From: Mordavella massiliensis
GTDB taxonomy: Bacteria; Bacillota; Clostridia; Lachnospirales; Lachnospiraceae
NCBI RefSeq assembly: GCF_016901695.1
Contig: NZ_JACJKS010000004.1
Location: 1-64,000, forward strand
DNA: 64,000 nucleotides
Direction: 5' to 3'
This document shows positions 35,167 through 44,249 of the stretch, piece by piece. The translations under genes were made by a program, and so were the position numbers. The stretch's first letter is position 1, and every line of letters begins with the position of its first letter. The notes beneath the pieces were generated by a model. That model made no database searches. It saw nothing but the letters and a program-made list of their open reading frames with translations, and was not told where the DNA came from.

Positions 35167-36669
35167 ATGAGAGAAGCACAGCAGAAATCCATACGGGTCA
35201 GGCTGGTGGAGATCTTCGTCATCGTGTCGGTGACGGTCTTTGCCATCGTGATCTTTATCTACTACAACCTGAACCGCACCATCCGGGAAATGGACACCGT
35301 GTATAACAGCAACATCCAGTTCAATGAGCTCTCCTCCAATGTGACCCACATCCAGGACTCCCTCTATCAGTACCTGAACACAAAGAGCTCGGATGCGCTG
35401 GAGGACTACTACCGGTACACCCAGGATTACCAGGGGCTTCTGGAGGATCTGAACCGGGAGACGGCAAGCGACAGCACGCTTCTGGCGGAGAAGAATATCT
35501 ACAACCTGTCGGTCACCTATCTCGACCGGGCTGACAATGCGGTGGAGAAAAAGAGGGGCCGCGACGCCCAGGGCGTGCGGGAGGCCTACGAGGAGACTGC
35601 AGAGATATACAGCTTTATCCGCGCCAACATCAACAGCGTCAACACGACGACCTTTGTCAGCAATGCCAGGAGCTACTCCACCCTCCGCGTGGTGCTGAGC
35701 TACACGACGGCCTTCAGCATCTGCGTCCTCTTTGCCATCATGGCAGTGGCAGTGGGCTGGATCATCATGATGACAAGGAGCATCACCCGGCCGCTCATCG
35801 AGCTGGCCAACGCGGCCACGGAGATCGCCCAGGGGAACATGGAGGTGGACTTCCCCATTGTGGAGACCGGGGACGAAGTGACCGCTGTGGCCAAGGCCTG
35901 CAACAAGATGATCGGCAGCATCCGCAATTACATTGAGGAGACAAGGCGGAACTACGAGAGGGAGAACGAGCTGGCAGCCAACGAGCTGCGCATGAAGAAC
36001 GACCTCAAAGAGGCCCAGCTGAAATACCTGCAGGCTCAGATCAACCCCCACTTCCTGTTCAACAGCCTGAACGCCGGCGCCCAACTGGCCATGATGGAGG
36101 GGGCGGAGAAAGCCTGCATGTTCATCCAGAACATGGCGGATTTCTTCCGCTACAATGTGCGCAAGATGGAGAAGGACGTGACCCTGCAGGAAGAGCTGCA
36201 GCTTGTGGACAACTACCTCTATATCCTGAACGTGCGGTTCGCGGGGGACATCCATTTCTCCCGCAAGATCGACAGCCGCTTCCTGCAGGTCTCCATGCCG
36301 AGCATGATCCTGCAGCCCATCATCGAGAACGCGGTGAACCACGGGATAAGGGAAATGGAAGGCGAGGGCCGGATTCGGCTGAGCGTGTGGGGGGACGATG
36401 AAAACATCTGCATTGCGATCGAAGACAACGGCGTGGGCATCGACCCGGAGACGGCGCGCAAGGTCATGCGCGGGGAGAGCGCCCACAGCCTGAGCGGCCG
36501 GGACTCGGAGGGGATCGGCCTGGACAATGTGATCAACCGCCTGCGCAGCTACTACGGCAGGCAGCATGTGTTTGAGATCAGGCAGAGAGAAGAAGGGGGA
36601 ACGGCGGTGACGCTGTTCATCCCGAGAGAAGGAAGGAGCGGAAGCGATGACACGGATACTGATCTGTGA
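35167..36669 (+). CDS. LytS/YesM-type sensor histidine kinase
   Basis: A 500-aa kinase. Two membrane helices (residues about 13-33 and 180-202) enclose a helical extracytoplasmic region; a HAMP domain follows; the His_kinase domain has QINPHFLFNSLNAG with the phospho-accepting His near 295; the HATPase has IENAVNHGI, IEDNGVGID and GIGLDNVINRL. This is the group that pairs with AraC-type YesN regulators. It lies between its presumed sugar sensor and its response regulator, overlapping the latter by 23 bp. Confidence 0.92.
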   Translation: MREAQQKSIRVRLVEIFVIVSVTVFAIVIFIYYNLNRTIREMDTVYNSNIQFNELSSNVTHIQDSLYQYLNTKSSDALEDYYRYTQDYQGLLEDLNRETASDSTLLAEKNIYNLSVTYLDRADNAVEKKRGRDAQGVREAYEETAEIYSFIRANINSVNTTTFVSNARSYSTLRVVLSYTTAFSICVLFAIMAVAVGWIIMMTRSITRPLIELANAATEIAQGNMEVDFPIVETGDEVTAVAKACNKMIGSIRNYIEETRRNYERENELAANELRMKNDLKEAQLKYLQAQINPHFLFNSLNAGAQLAMMEGAEKACMFIQNMADFFRYNVRKMEKDVTLQEELQLVDNYLYILNVRFAGDIHFSRKIDSRFLQVSMPSMILQPIIENAVNHGIREMEGEGRIRLSVWGDDENICIAIEDNGVGIDPETARKVMRGESAHSLSGRDSEGIGLDNVINRLRSYYGRQHVFEIRQREEGGTAVTLFIPREGRSGSDDTDTDL

Positions 36670-38242
36670 TGACGAGGGGATCGTACGGCAGTCCCTGGAG
36701 TTCATGATCGGCAAATCCTTTGGGGATGAGTGCGAGCTGGAGTTTGCCCGGAACGGGCGGACCGCCATCGAGCTGGCGGAGAGCTTTCACCCGGACATCA
36801 TCCTGATGGATATCCAGATGCCGGGGATCAACGGCCTGGAGGCCATGCAGGAGATCCGCCGGGAGAACCGGCACGTGGTCTTCATCGTCCTGACGGCCTA
36901 CGATAAATTTGAGTATACCCAGAAGTCCATCGACGTGGGCGTCCTGTCCTATCTGACCAAGCCCATCAACCGGGACGTGCTGACAGACACCTTGAGAAAA
37001 GCCATGAAGCAGGTGAAGGAGCGCCGGGAGAAGGCGCGGAACGACCTGCGCATCAAGGAGAAGCTGGAGGCCGTTGTCCCCATGATCGAGAACGGTTTCG
37101 TCTACAGTCTTCTCATGGAGAGCGCCGGGAAGGAGGAGTACGCCGCCTACCGGGATCTTCTGAATATAGAAGAGGATCTCGGCTACGTGATGGTCATCGA
37201 GTGCGGGGACGAGATCCACAAAGGCGAGCTGACCAACACGGTGGGGGCAGGCATCAAGCTGCAGAAGCACTACATGGTCTTCCGGGAGACGGTCAAGGAG
37301 GCCACCGGCGGCATTGTGGGATCCCTCATGGCAAACAAGGTCATTGTCCTCGTCCCCTGCGGCGAGGAGGCGCAGGAGTACGCCCAGCGGGTCATGAAGG
37401 TGGACAACACAAGGGCCCTCCTTCGCAGGCTGGAGCAGCAGACAGAGCTGAAGTTCAAGGCGGGGATCGGGACTGTCAGAAAATGGGAGGACATGGGAGA
37501 GTCCTACAAGGAGGCGCTGGAGAGCGTCCACCAGACGGTGGGCAAGGTGATCCACGCCAGCGACATCACGATGAGCTGCAGGTACGCCGATGACTATCCC
37601 ATCGATCTGGAGAAGCAGCTGTTTGAGGCGGTGCAGAAGGGGGATGAAGAAAGCACCAGAGTGCTGGCGGACCGGTTTATGGACTGGATGCAGGGATACG
37701 AGCCGAAGATGACCAACGTGGTCCGCTTAAAAGCCATGGAATTTGTCCTCTGGGCGGAGCATTTCGCCTATATGCAGGGCGGGATCTCAGAATACCATTT
37801 CGAGGTCAGGGAGGGGTACATTGAGATGCTTCTGTCTTTCAACTCGTATCCGGAACTGCGGAAATGGTTTCTGGACAAGATGAGCGAGAGCGCCTCCCGT
37901 ATCGCCAGGAAGCAGCAGATGAAGACGGACAGCGTGGTGGAGCAGGCGAAGCAGTACATCGCGGAAAACTTCAGCCGGGAGCTGTCCCTGGAGGAGATGG
38001 CCCGGGAGGTGGGGATCAGCCCCTATTACCTGAGCAAGCTCTTCAAAGAGTCGGAGGGGACGGGCTATATCGAGTACACGACAAAGCTGCGCATGGACTA
38101 CGCCAAGGAGCAGTTGAGCGGGACCGACCGGAGCATCAAGGAGATCTGCCACGACGCGGGGTATCAGGATCCCAACTATTTCAGCCGTATATTTAAGAAA
38201 TGGACCGGCATGACGCCGACAGAATACAGGGGAGGTGCGTAG
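36647..38242 (+). CDS. YesN-type response regulator with AraC DNA-binding domain
   Basis: A 531-aa regulator: receiver at residues 1-~120 (ILICDDEG, phosphoacceptor Asp55 in LMDIQMPG, and the TKPIN lysine), a ~270-residue linker domain, and a C-terminal AraC pair of helix-turn-helix motifs (LSLEEMAREVGISPYYLSKLFKE, then KEICHDAGYQDPNYFSRIFKKWTG). Probably activates the ABC transporter promoter at about 39.46 kb when LytS is stimulated. Confidence 0.93.
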   Translation: MTRILICDDEGIVRQSLEFMIGKSFGDECELEFARNGRTAIELAESFHPDIILMDIQMPGINGLEAMQEIRRENRHVVFIVLTAYDKFEYTQKSIDVGVLSYLTKPINRDVLTDTLRKAMKQVKERREKARNDLRIKEKLEAVVPMIENGFVYSLLMESAGKEEYAAYRDLLNIEEDLGYVMVIECGDEIHKGELTNTVGAGIKLQKHYMVFRETVKEATGGIVGSLMANKVIVLVPCGEEAQEYAQRVMKVDNTRALLRRLEQQTELKFKAGIGTVRKWEDMGESYKEALESVHQTVGKVIHASDITMSCRYADDYPIDLEKQLFEAVQKGDEESTRVLADRFMDWMQGYEPKMTNVVRLKAMEFVLWAEHFAYMQGGISEYHFEVREGYIEMLLSFNSYPELRKWFLDKMSESASRIARKQQMKTDSVVEQAKQYIAENFSRELSLEEMAREVGISPYYLSKLFKESEGTGYIEYTTKLRMDYAKEQLSGTDRSIKEICHDAGYQDPNYFSRIFKKWTGMTPTEYRGGA

Positions 38243-38245
38243 AGG

Positions 38246-39325
38246 ATGAAGAAGAGAAGCAGGTTGGCAAGAGCGGCCGCGCTGGCAGCGGCGGCGGTGC
38301 TCCTCCTGACGGGCTGCGCGTCCGGCGGGCAGGAGGGCGCGCAGGAGGCGTCTGCCGGCGCACAGCAGGAGAGCGACAAGATCCGGATCGGCATTACTTT
38401 TGACACCTTTGTCCTGGAGCGCTGGACCCGGGACCGGGACGTCTTTGTGGACACAGCCCAGAAGATGGGCGCGACGGTGGATGTGCAGACCGCCAACGGG
38501 GACGTGCAGAAACAGAAGGAGCAGATCCGCAAGTTCACGGAGGAGAACATGGACGCCATCGTCATTGTGGCTACCGACTGCTACTCCCTGGAAGAGGAAG
38601 TCAGGGAGGCCAGGAACAAGGGAATCCAGGTGGTGTCCTACGACCGCCTGATCCAGGGGGAGCAGACAGATCTCTACATCACGGTGGACAATGCGATGGT
38701 CGGCGCACAGATGGCGCAGAACATCAAGGAAAACCTGCCGGACGGGGGAAACGTGGTCATGATCTGCGGGCCGGAGGCGGACTCCAACAGCATGGACGTG
38801 GTGAACGGCTTTGAGAGCGAGCTGGGGGACGGCCCCTGGAAAGTCGTGTACAAGAGCCACGTGATCTCCTGGACGCCGGAGAACGGGATCCAGGCCGTGG
38901 CGGACGCCTTCGCCGGGACCGACGAGAGGATCGACGCCATCATGTGCGGCAACGACGGGCTGGCGGGCTATGTGATCCGCTCCCTGAGCGAGCGGCAGCT
39001 GGCCGGCGACGTGGTGGTGGTCGGGCAGGACGCGGATCTGGAGGCGTGCCAGCGCATCGTGGAGGGGACCCAGTCCATGACTGTGTTCAAGCCCATCAAC
39101 GACCTGGCCAGGGAGGCTGCGGAGTGCACGGTGAAGCTGGCAGAGGGAGGCTCTCTGACAGGCATCTTCGGGGAAGGACCGGATGTGGCCGAGACCCAGA
39201 GCGGGCAGGAGGTGCCCTACATCGGCCTGGAGCCGACAGCTGTCACTGCCGGGAATATGGACAGCGTGATCGTGGATTCCGGCTTCCACTCCAGGGAGGA
39301 AGTGTACCTCAATGTGGAAAACTGA
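38246..39325 (+). CDS. Sugar-binding lipoprotein (RbsB/XylF family), second copy
   Basis: A 359-aa substrate-binding protein with a lipoprotein signal (ALAAAAVLLLTGC, Cys24). The binding fold opens IRIGITFDTFVLERWTRDRD and includes DAIVIVATDCYSLEEEV and MCGNDGLAGYVI. It closely resembles xylose-type binding proteins. It is the last gene of the sensor operon, ending before a strong terminator. It may bind the same pentose for signalling or feed the same permease; having three binding proteins for one permease is unusual. Confidence 0.88.
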   Translation: MKKRSRLARAAALAAAAVLLLTGCASGGQEGAQEASAGAQQESDKIRIGITFDTFVLERWTRDRDVFVDTAQKMGATVDVQTANGDVQKQKEQIRKFTEENMDAIVIVATDCYSLEEEVREARNKGIQVVSYDRLIQGEQTDLYITVDNAMVGAQMAQNIKENLPDGGNVVMICGPEADSNSMDVVNGFESELGDGPWKVVYKSHVISWTPENGIQAVADAFAGTDERIDAIMCGNDGLAGYVIRSLSERQLAGDVVVVGQDADLEACQRIVEGTQSMTVFKPINDLAREAAECTVKLAEGGSLTGIFGEGPDVAETQSGQEVPYIGLEPTAVTAGNMDSVIVDSGFHSREEVYLNVEN

Positions 39326-39367
39326 CAAAAGACAGAAGAACCGGCATTGTCAATAGGACATTTTTAA

Positions 39368-39406
39368 CAGGGACTAGCACAAAAAAGTGCTAGTCCCTGT
39401 TTTTTT
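39368..39406 (+). terminator. Intrinsic terminator of the sensor operon
   Basis: A perfect 13-bp stem CAGGGACTAGCAC (39368-39380) / GTGCTAGTCCCTG (39387-39399) with an A-rich loop, followed by seven T. Confidence 0.95.
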
Positions 39407-39461
39407 GCCTTTATTTTGATAAATATGTGCAGACCTTTGCAAACATGTCCAGATGACATCC

Positions 39462-39470
39462 TGCTATAGT
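39462..39470 (+). promoter_or_regulatory. Extended -10 promoter of the ABC transporter operon
   Basis: TGCTATAGT fits an extended -10 (TGnTATAAT) without a good -35, as expected for a promoter that needs the YesN/AraC activator. The 30 bp before it (39430-39460) are the likely activator site. Confidence 0.55.
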
Positions 39471-39513
39471 AATACCATCAAATAATTCTTACATGAATGG
39501 AGGAACGATGATT

Positions 39514-40623
39514 ATGAAAAACAGAACAAAGAGACTGCTTGCGATCGGCCTGATCGCAGCTATGACAGCGTCCCTGGCAGCCTGCTCAAGCGAGGGAAGC
39601 GGCGGCGCGACAGCTGACAGCGGCGAGGAGAAGACGACCGAGGCCGGCACAGGCAAGATCGGCGTTGCCATGCCGACAAAGGATCTCCAGAGATGGAACC
39701 AGGACGGCGAGAACATGAAGAAACAGCTGGAGGAAGCTGGCTATGAGGTAGACCTTCAGTACGCCAGCAACGATATCAACACACAGGTATCTCAGGTGGA
39801 GAACATGATCTCCGGCGGATGCGACCTTCTCGTGATCGCTTCCATCGACGGCGAGTCCCTCGGAACACCGCTTGCAACGGCAGAGGAGCAGGACATCCCG
39901 GTTATCTCCTATGACCGTCTGATCATGAACACGACAGCTGTTCAGTACTATGCTACATTCGACAACTACCTTGTCGGCCAGAAGCAGGGCGAGTACCTGG
40001 TAGAGGCGCTGGATCTCGAGAACACAGACGGACCTTACAACATCGAGATCTTCACAGGTGACCCGGGCGACAACAACGTGAACTTCTTCTTCGGCGGCGC
40101 TATGGATGTGCTGCAGCCCTACATTGACGAAGGAAAACTGGTTGTTCCCTCCGGACAGACCACAAAAGAGCAGTGCGCGACAGCAGACTGGTCCACAGAG
40201 AAGGCACAGTCCAGAATGGATGCGATCTTAAGCTCCAACTACGCTGACACCCAGCTCGACGCAGTTCTTTGCTCCAACGACTCCACAGCCCTCGGCGTTG
40301 AGAACTCTCTTGAGGCAAACTACACAGGCGAGTGGCCGATCATCACAGGTCAGGACTGCGATATGCCGAACGTGAAGAACATCGTGGCCGGCAAGCAGGC
40401 AATGTCCGTATTCAAAGACACACGTCTCCTTGCAGAGCAGACCGTTAAGATGGTAGACGCCATCATGAGCGGCGAGGAAGCGGAAGTAAATGACACAGAG
40501 TCCTACGACAACGGAACAGGCGTCATCCCGACATACCTCTGCGAGCCCACAGTTGTTACACTTGACAACTACGAGGAGATGCTGATCGACTCCGGATACT
40601 ACGAGGCGTCCGATATCCAGTAA
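39514..40623 (+). CDS. ABC transporter pentose-binding lipoprotein (ChvE/XylF type)
   Basis: A 369-aa extracellular binding protein with lipoprotein signal (LLAIGLIAAMTASLAAC, Cys24). The fold begins GKIGVAMPTKDLQRWNQDGENM, close to the XylF/ChvE pattern (MPT..ERW..D), and includes VISYDRLI and VLCSNDSTALGVENSL. ATG at 39514 is 9 nt after GGAGGA; upstream ATGs at 39493 and 39508 overlap that site. Codon choice is more uniform than in flanking genes and a leaky terminator follows, both signs of very high expression. Confidence 0.92.
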   Translation: MKNRTKRLLAIGLIAAMTASLAACSSEGSGGATADSGEEKTTEAGTGKIGVAMPTKDLQRWNQDGENMKKQLEEAGYEVDLQYASNDINTQVSQVENMISGGCDLLVIASIDGESLGTPLATAEEQDIPVISYDRLIMNTTAVQYYATFDNYLVGQKQGEYLVEALDLENTDGPYNIEIFTGDPGDNNVNFFFGGAMDVLQPYIDEGKLVVPSGQTTKEQCATADWSTEKAQSRMDAILSSNYADTQLDAVLCSNDSTALGVENSLEANYTGEWPIITGQDCDMPNVKNIVAGKQAMSVFKDTRLLAEQTVKMVDAIMSGEEAEVNDTESYDNGTGVIPTYLCEPTVVTLDNYEEMLIDSGYYEASDIQ

Positions 40624-40648
40624 TAGCAGAACTTAACTAGCAAAGATA

Positions 40649-40680
40649 CAGGCGGGAACAAAAAAGCCCGCCTGTTTTAT
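40649..40680 (+). terminator. Leaky terminator between binding protein and ATPase genes
   Basis: Stem CAGGCGGG (40649-40656) / CCCGCCTG (40667-40674) followed by TTTTAT. Within an operon, such a hairpin reduces read-through and protects the upstream mRNA, giving excess binding protein over ATPase and permease. Confidence 0.8.
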
Positions 40681-40703
40681 CAGAAGGAAAGGGAGGGAGA
40701 ACA

Positions 40704-42242
40704 TTGGCAGAAATCTTGCTGGAGATGAAAAATATTACCAAGACTTTCCCGGGCGTAAAAGCACTTGACAACGTGAATCTGAAAGTGGAAAAAGGCGAGG
40801 TCCACGCCCTCGTGGGCGAGAACGGAGCCGGCAAATCCACGCTGATGAACGTACTGAGCGGTATCTATCCTTACGGAAGCTACGAGGGGGATATCATTTA
40901 CAACGGAGAAGTCTGTAAGTTTAACAAGATCAAAGACAGCGAAGAAAAAGGGATCGTTATCATCCACCAGGAGCTGGCTCTTGTGCCGGAGATGACGATC
41001 GGCGAGAACATGTATCTGGGCAATGAGCAGGGAAAACCCTTCAACATTGACTGGAGCAGGACATACGGCGAGGCGGACAAATATCTGGCCCAGGTAGGCC
41101 TCAAGGAGTCCTCCCGCACACAGATCAAAGACATAGGAACAGGCAAACAGCAGCTCGTGGAGATCGCAAAGGCGCTGGCCAAGAACGCGAAGCTGCTCAT
41201 TCTTGATGAGCCCACGTCTTCACTGAACGAGGAGGATTCCCAGGCGCTCCTGGATCTGCTCCTGGAGTTCAAGAAGCAGGGCATGACTTCGATCATTATC
41301 TCTCATAAGCTCAATGAGATTGCCTATGTGGCAGATAAAATCACGGTGATCCGGGACGGCTCCACCATCGAGACGCTGGACAAGCAGAAGGACGTCTTCA
41401 CGGAGGACCGGATCATCAAAGGCATGGTCGGCCGTGAGCTGACGGACCGCTTCCCGAAGCGGGAGAAGAAGAACATCGGCGATGTGGCGCTGGAGGTAAA
41501 GAACTGGACCGTGCACCACCCGCTGTACTCCGAGAGAAAAGTCGTGGACAATGTCTCCATGTACGTGCGCAAGGGCGAGGTGCTGGGCATCTCCGGCCTG
41601 ATGGGCGCCGGGCGCACCGAGCTTGCCATGAGCATCTTCGGAAAGAGCTACGGCAAGAACATTTCCGGACAGCTCCTGATCGACGGCAAGGAAGTGCACT
41701 TGCACTCTGTAAAGGACGCCATCAAACATAAGCTTGCCTACGTGACAGAGGACCGGAAGGGCAACGGGCTGATCCTGAGCAACCCCATCCGTGTCAACAC
41801 GACGCTGGCCAACCTGGACGGCGTCAGCAGCCACGGCATCATCGACAACGACAAGGAGATCGCCGTTGCGGAGGAGTACCGCCAGAAGCTGCGCACGAAG
41901 TGCCCGTCCGTAGAGCAGAATGTGGGCAACTTAAGCGGCGGCAACCAGCAGAAAGTGCTGCTGGCGAAGTGGATGTTCGCGGGGCCGGACGTGCTGATCC
42001 TTGACGAGCCTACAAGAGGTATCGACGTGGGCGCCAAGTACGAGATCTACTGCATCATCAACGATCTTGTGGCGCAGGGTAAATCCGTGATCATGATCTC
42101 CTCCGAACTCCCGGAGGTCCTTGGTATGTCAGACCGCATCTACGTCATGAACGAGGGGAAGATCGTAGGTGAGCTGAGCGCAGAGGAGGCAACCCAGGAG
42201 ATCATCATGTCACGCATCTTGAAATCGAGCAAAGGAGAATAG
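40704..42242 (+). CDS. Sugar ABC transporter ATP-binding protein (XylG/GguA type)
   Basis: A 512-aa protein with two ABC domains in tandem. The first has Walker [12 protein letters not shown] and Walker [11 protein letters not shown]; the second has the degenerate sugar-type Walker [11 protein letters not shown], the signature [15 protein letters not shown] and [18 protein letters not shown] start at 40704, 4 nt after GGGAGGGAG. Powers pentose import with the downstream permease. Confidence 0.93.
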   Translation: MAEILLEMKNITKTFPGVKALDNVNLKVEKGEVHALVGENGAGKSTLMNVLSGIYPYGSYEGDIIYNGEVCKFNKIKDSEEKGIVIIHQELALVPEMTIGENMYLGNEQGKPFNIDWSRTYGEADKYLAQVGLKESSRTQIKDIGTGKQQLVEIAKALAKNAKLLILDEPTSSLNEEDSQALLDLLLEFKKQGMTSIIISHKLNEIAYVADKITVIRDGSTIETLDKQKDVFTEDRIIKGMVGRELTDRFPKREKKNIGDVALEVKNWTVHHPLYSERKVVDNVSMYVRKGEVLGISGLMGAGRTELAMSIFGKSYGKNISGQLLIDGKEVHLHSVKDAIKHKLAYVTEDRKGNGLILSNPIRVNTTLANLDGVSSHGIIDNDKEIAVAEEYRQKLRTKCPSVEQNVGNLSGGNQQKVLLAKWMFAGPDVLILDEPTRGIDVGAKYEIYCIINDLVAQGKSVIMISSELPEVLGMSDRIYVMNEGKIVGELSAEEATQEIIMSRILKSSKGE

Positions 42243-42244
42243 CT

Positions 42245-43405
42245 ATGGAAAAGGGTAAAGTTACAGAATTTTTAAAGAAGTATACCATGATCATTGTGCT
42301 GATCATCGTCGTATTATTTTTCACATGGCAGACAGACGGCAGGATGCTGCTCCCGCAGAACGTGAACAACCTGATCTCTCAGAACGCGTATGTATTCATC
42401 CTGGCAACCGGTATGCTGCTGTGTATCCTGACAGGCGGCAACATCGACCTGAGCGTCGGATCCGTTGTCTGCTTCGTGGGCGCTGTGGGCGCCACCGTTA
42501 TGGTTAACATGAAGATGAACATCTTTGTCGGCATCCTCGTGATGCTGGCAGTGGGCCTGGCCATCGGCGTATGGCAGGGCTTCTGGATCGCCTACCGGCG
42601 GATCCCGCCCTTCGTTGTGACGCTGGCAGGCATGCTGATGTTCCGCGGCCTCTCCAACATCGTGCTGGACGGCTTCACCATCGCACCCATGCCCCAGGGA
42701 TACTTAAACCTGTTCAACAGCTACATCATTGACTTCTTCGGCGGGCAGGGCCTCAACATCACCTGCGTGCTGATCGGCGTGATCGCGGCAGCCATCTTCA
42801 TCCTCATCACCTTCAAGGGCAGGATGTCCAAGATCAAGAAGGGCTACGCCGTGAACAAGGCAAGCAATGATATCATCCGCTGCGTGATCATCAGCATCGT
42901 CATCATCGGCTTCATGTGGAGGCTGGCGCAGTACAAGGGCCTCCCGAACATGCTGCTGTGGATCGCCGTGATCATCATCATCTACGGCTACATCACATCC
43001 AAGACGACCATCGGCCGTCACCTGTACGCCATCGGCGGCAATGAGAAGGCGGCGCAGCTGTCCGGTATCAACACGAACAAGGTGTACTTCTTCGCCTACG
43101 CCAACATGGGTCTTCTGGCAGCGGTTGCCGGCATGGTGACCATCGCCCGCCTGAATTCCGCGAACCCGAACGCCGGCGACAGCTACGAGATGGACGCCAT
43201 CGGCTCCTGCTTCATCGGCGGCGCATCCGCATACGGCGGAAGCGGAACGATCCCGGGCGTGATCGTCGGCGCCACTCTGATGGGCGTCATCAACCTTGGT
43301 ATGTCCATCATGGGTATCGACATGAACTGGCAGAAGGTTGTGAAGGGCCTTGTCGTTCTGGCAGCCGTTATCTTCGACGTGGAGTCCAAGAAGAATTCCA
43401 GATAA
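42245..43405 (+). CDS. Sugar ABC transporter permease (XylH/GguB type)
   Basis: A 386-aa inner membrane permease with about 10 helices. The BPD_transp_2 pattern is visible: ATGMLLCILTGGNIDLSVGSVV, PPFVVTLAGMLMFRGLSN, and YAIGGNEKAAQLSGINT. The extra hydrophilic loop about residues 195-215 is typical of XylH-size members. Overlaps nothing but starts 2 bp after the ATPase stop. Last gene of the importer operon. Confidence 0.92.
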   Translation: MEKGKVTEFLKKYTMIIVLIIVVLFFTWQTDGRMLLPQNVNNLISQNAYVFILATGMLLCILTGGNIDLSVGSVVCFVGAVGATVMVNMKMNIFVGILVMLAVGLAIGVWQGFWIAYRRIPPFVVTLAGMLMFRGLSNIVLDGFTIAPMPQGYLNLFNSYIIDFFGGQGLNITCVLIGVIAAAIFILITFKGRMSKIKKGYAVNKASNDIIRCVIISIVIIGFMWRLAQYKGLPNMLLWIAVIIIIYGYITSKTTIGRHLYAIGGNEKAAQLSGINTNKVYFFAYANMGLLAAVAGMVTIARLNSANPNAGDSYEMDAIGSCFIGGASAYGGSGTIPGVIVGATLMGVINLGMSIMGIDMNWQKVVKGLVVLAAVIFDVESKKNSR

Positions 43406-43429
43406 GACAGAAAGTAGTATGTATAAATG

Positions 43430-43463
43430 CTGTACCATCATGCGATGTGGTGGTACAGTTTTT
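43430..43463 (+). terminator. Terminator after the ABC importer operon
   Basis: An 11-bp stem CTGTACCATCA / TGGTGGTACAG (43430-43440 / 43448-43458, one G-U pair) followed by five T. Confidence 0.85.
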
Positions 43464-43543
43464 ATATATCCGCATCATACAAAAAGACAAGAAACTGCCA
43501 TGAAATGCGCAAAAAATTGGTAGTATCAGACAAAAAAAGTTGT

Positions 43544-43549
43544 TATACT
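43544..43549 (+). promoter_or_regulatory. Extended -10 promoter of the isomerase operon
   Basis: TGTTATACT (43541-43549) is an extended -10 with no consensus -35, 54 bp before the DUF4867 start. Like the importer promoter, this suggests dependence on an activator. Confidence 0.5.
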
Positions 43550-43602
43550 GACATTAACAAGACAAGTCCGCCTGTGCGGATATGGAAAAGGAGGAGATAG
43601 AC

Positions 43603-44223
43603 ATGCAGATCCAGAACGTGACGGATGCAGCGTTCAGGAAGTACGGCAAAGTGCTGGAAGGCTATGATCTGAGCCGTCTCATCAAAGAGATGGAGCACAC
43701 GCCCCTGCCGCTGGATGACGTCATCTATGTGCCGTCTGTGGAGGAGCTGGAGGCCCTTCCCGTGGAGGAAGATCTGAGGAACCGGGCTTTTGGCGGGCTT
43801 CCCATTGAGATCGGATACTGCAACGGCAACAATAAGAAGCTGAATGCGCTGGAGTACCACCGCTCTTCAGAGATCAACGTGGCTGTGACGGACGCCATCC
43901 TGCTCATCGGACATCAGCAGGATGTGGAGCCCGACTACACCTACGATACATCCAGGGTGGAGGCGTTCCTCGTTCCGGCCGGAACCGCCATCGAGGTCTA
44001 TGCGACGACGCTTCACTACGCGCCCTGCACCGTGGAGGGCAACGAAGGCTTCCGGGTGGTCGTGGTGCTGCCGAAGGATACCAACACAGACCTCACCTTC
44101 CCGGTTGGAAAAGCGGGCGAGGACAGGCTCATCACTGCAAAGAACAAATGGCTCATTGCCCATGAGGACGCAAAGATAGAGGGCGCCTTCTGCGGGTTAA
44201 AAGGAGAAAATATCACACTGTAA
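43603..44223 (+). CDS. DUF4867 family cupin-like protein
   Basis: A 206-aa protein of the DUF4867 family, start set by AAAGGAGGA at 43588-43596. The sequence has a beta-rich, cupin-like look, with a DUF4867/ureidoglycolate-lyase-type segment VEAFLVPAGTAIEVYATTLHYAPC and RVVVVLPKDTNTDL. No secretion signal. It is the first gene of an operon with a fucose-isomerase-family enzyme and a xylulokinase, 26 bp upstream of the isomerase. A role in handling the same sugar (epimer or anomer conversion, or lactone/acid handling) is plausible; no activity is known to me. Confidence 0.8.
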   Translation: MQIQNVTDAAFRKYGKVLEGYDLSRLIKEMEHTPLPLDDVIYVPSVEELEALPVEEDLRNRAFGGLPIEIGYCNGNNKKLNALEYHRSSEINVAVTDAILLIGHQQDVEPDYTYDTSRVEAFLVPAGTAIEVYATTLHYAPCTVEGNEGFRVVVVLPKDTNTDLTFPVGKAGEDRLITAKNKWLIAHEDAKIEGAFCGLKGENITL

Positions 44224-44249
44224 ACAGGAATAAGGAGGATTGATACACT

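Noticed and set aside
34420-36768. A 782-aa open frame on the minus strand
   Set aside because: It runs antisense through the binding protein and histidine kinase genes, both of which have clear domains. The GC-rich codon pattern keeps the opposite strand open.
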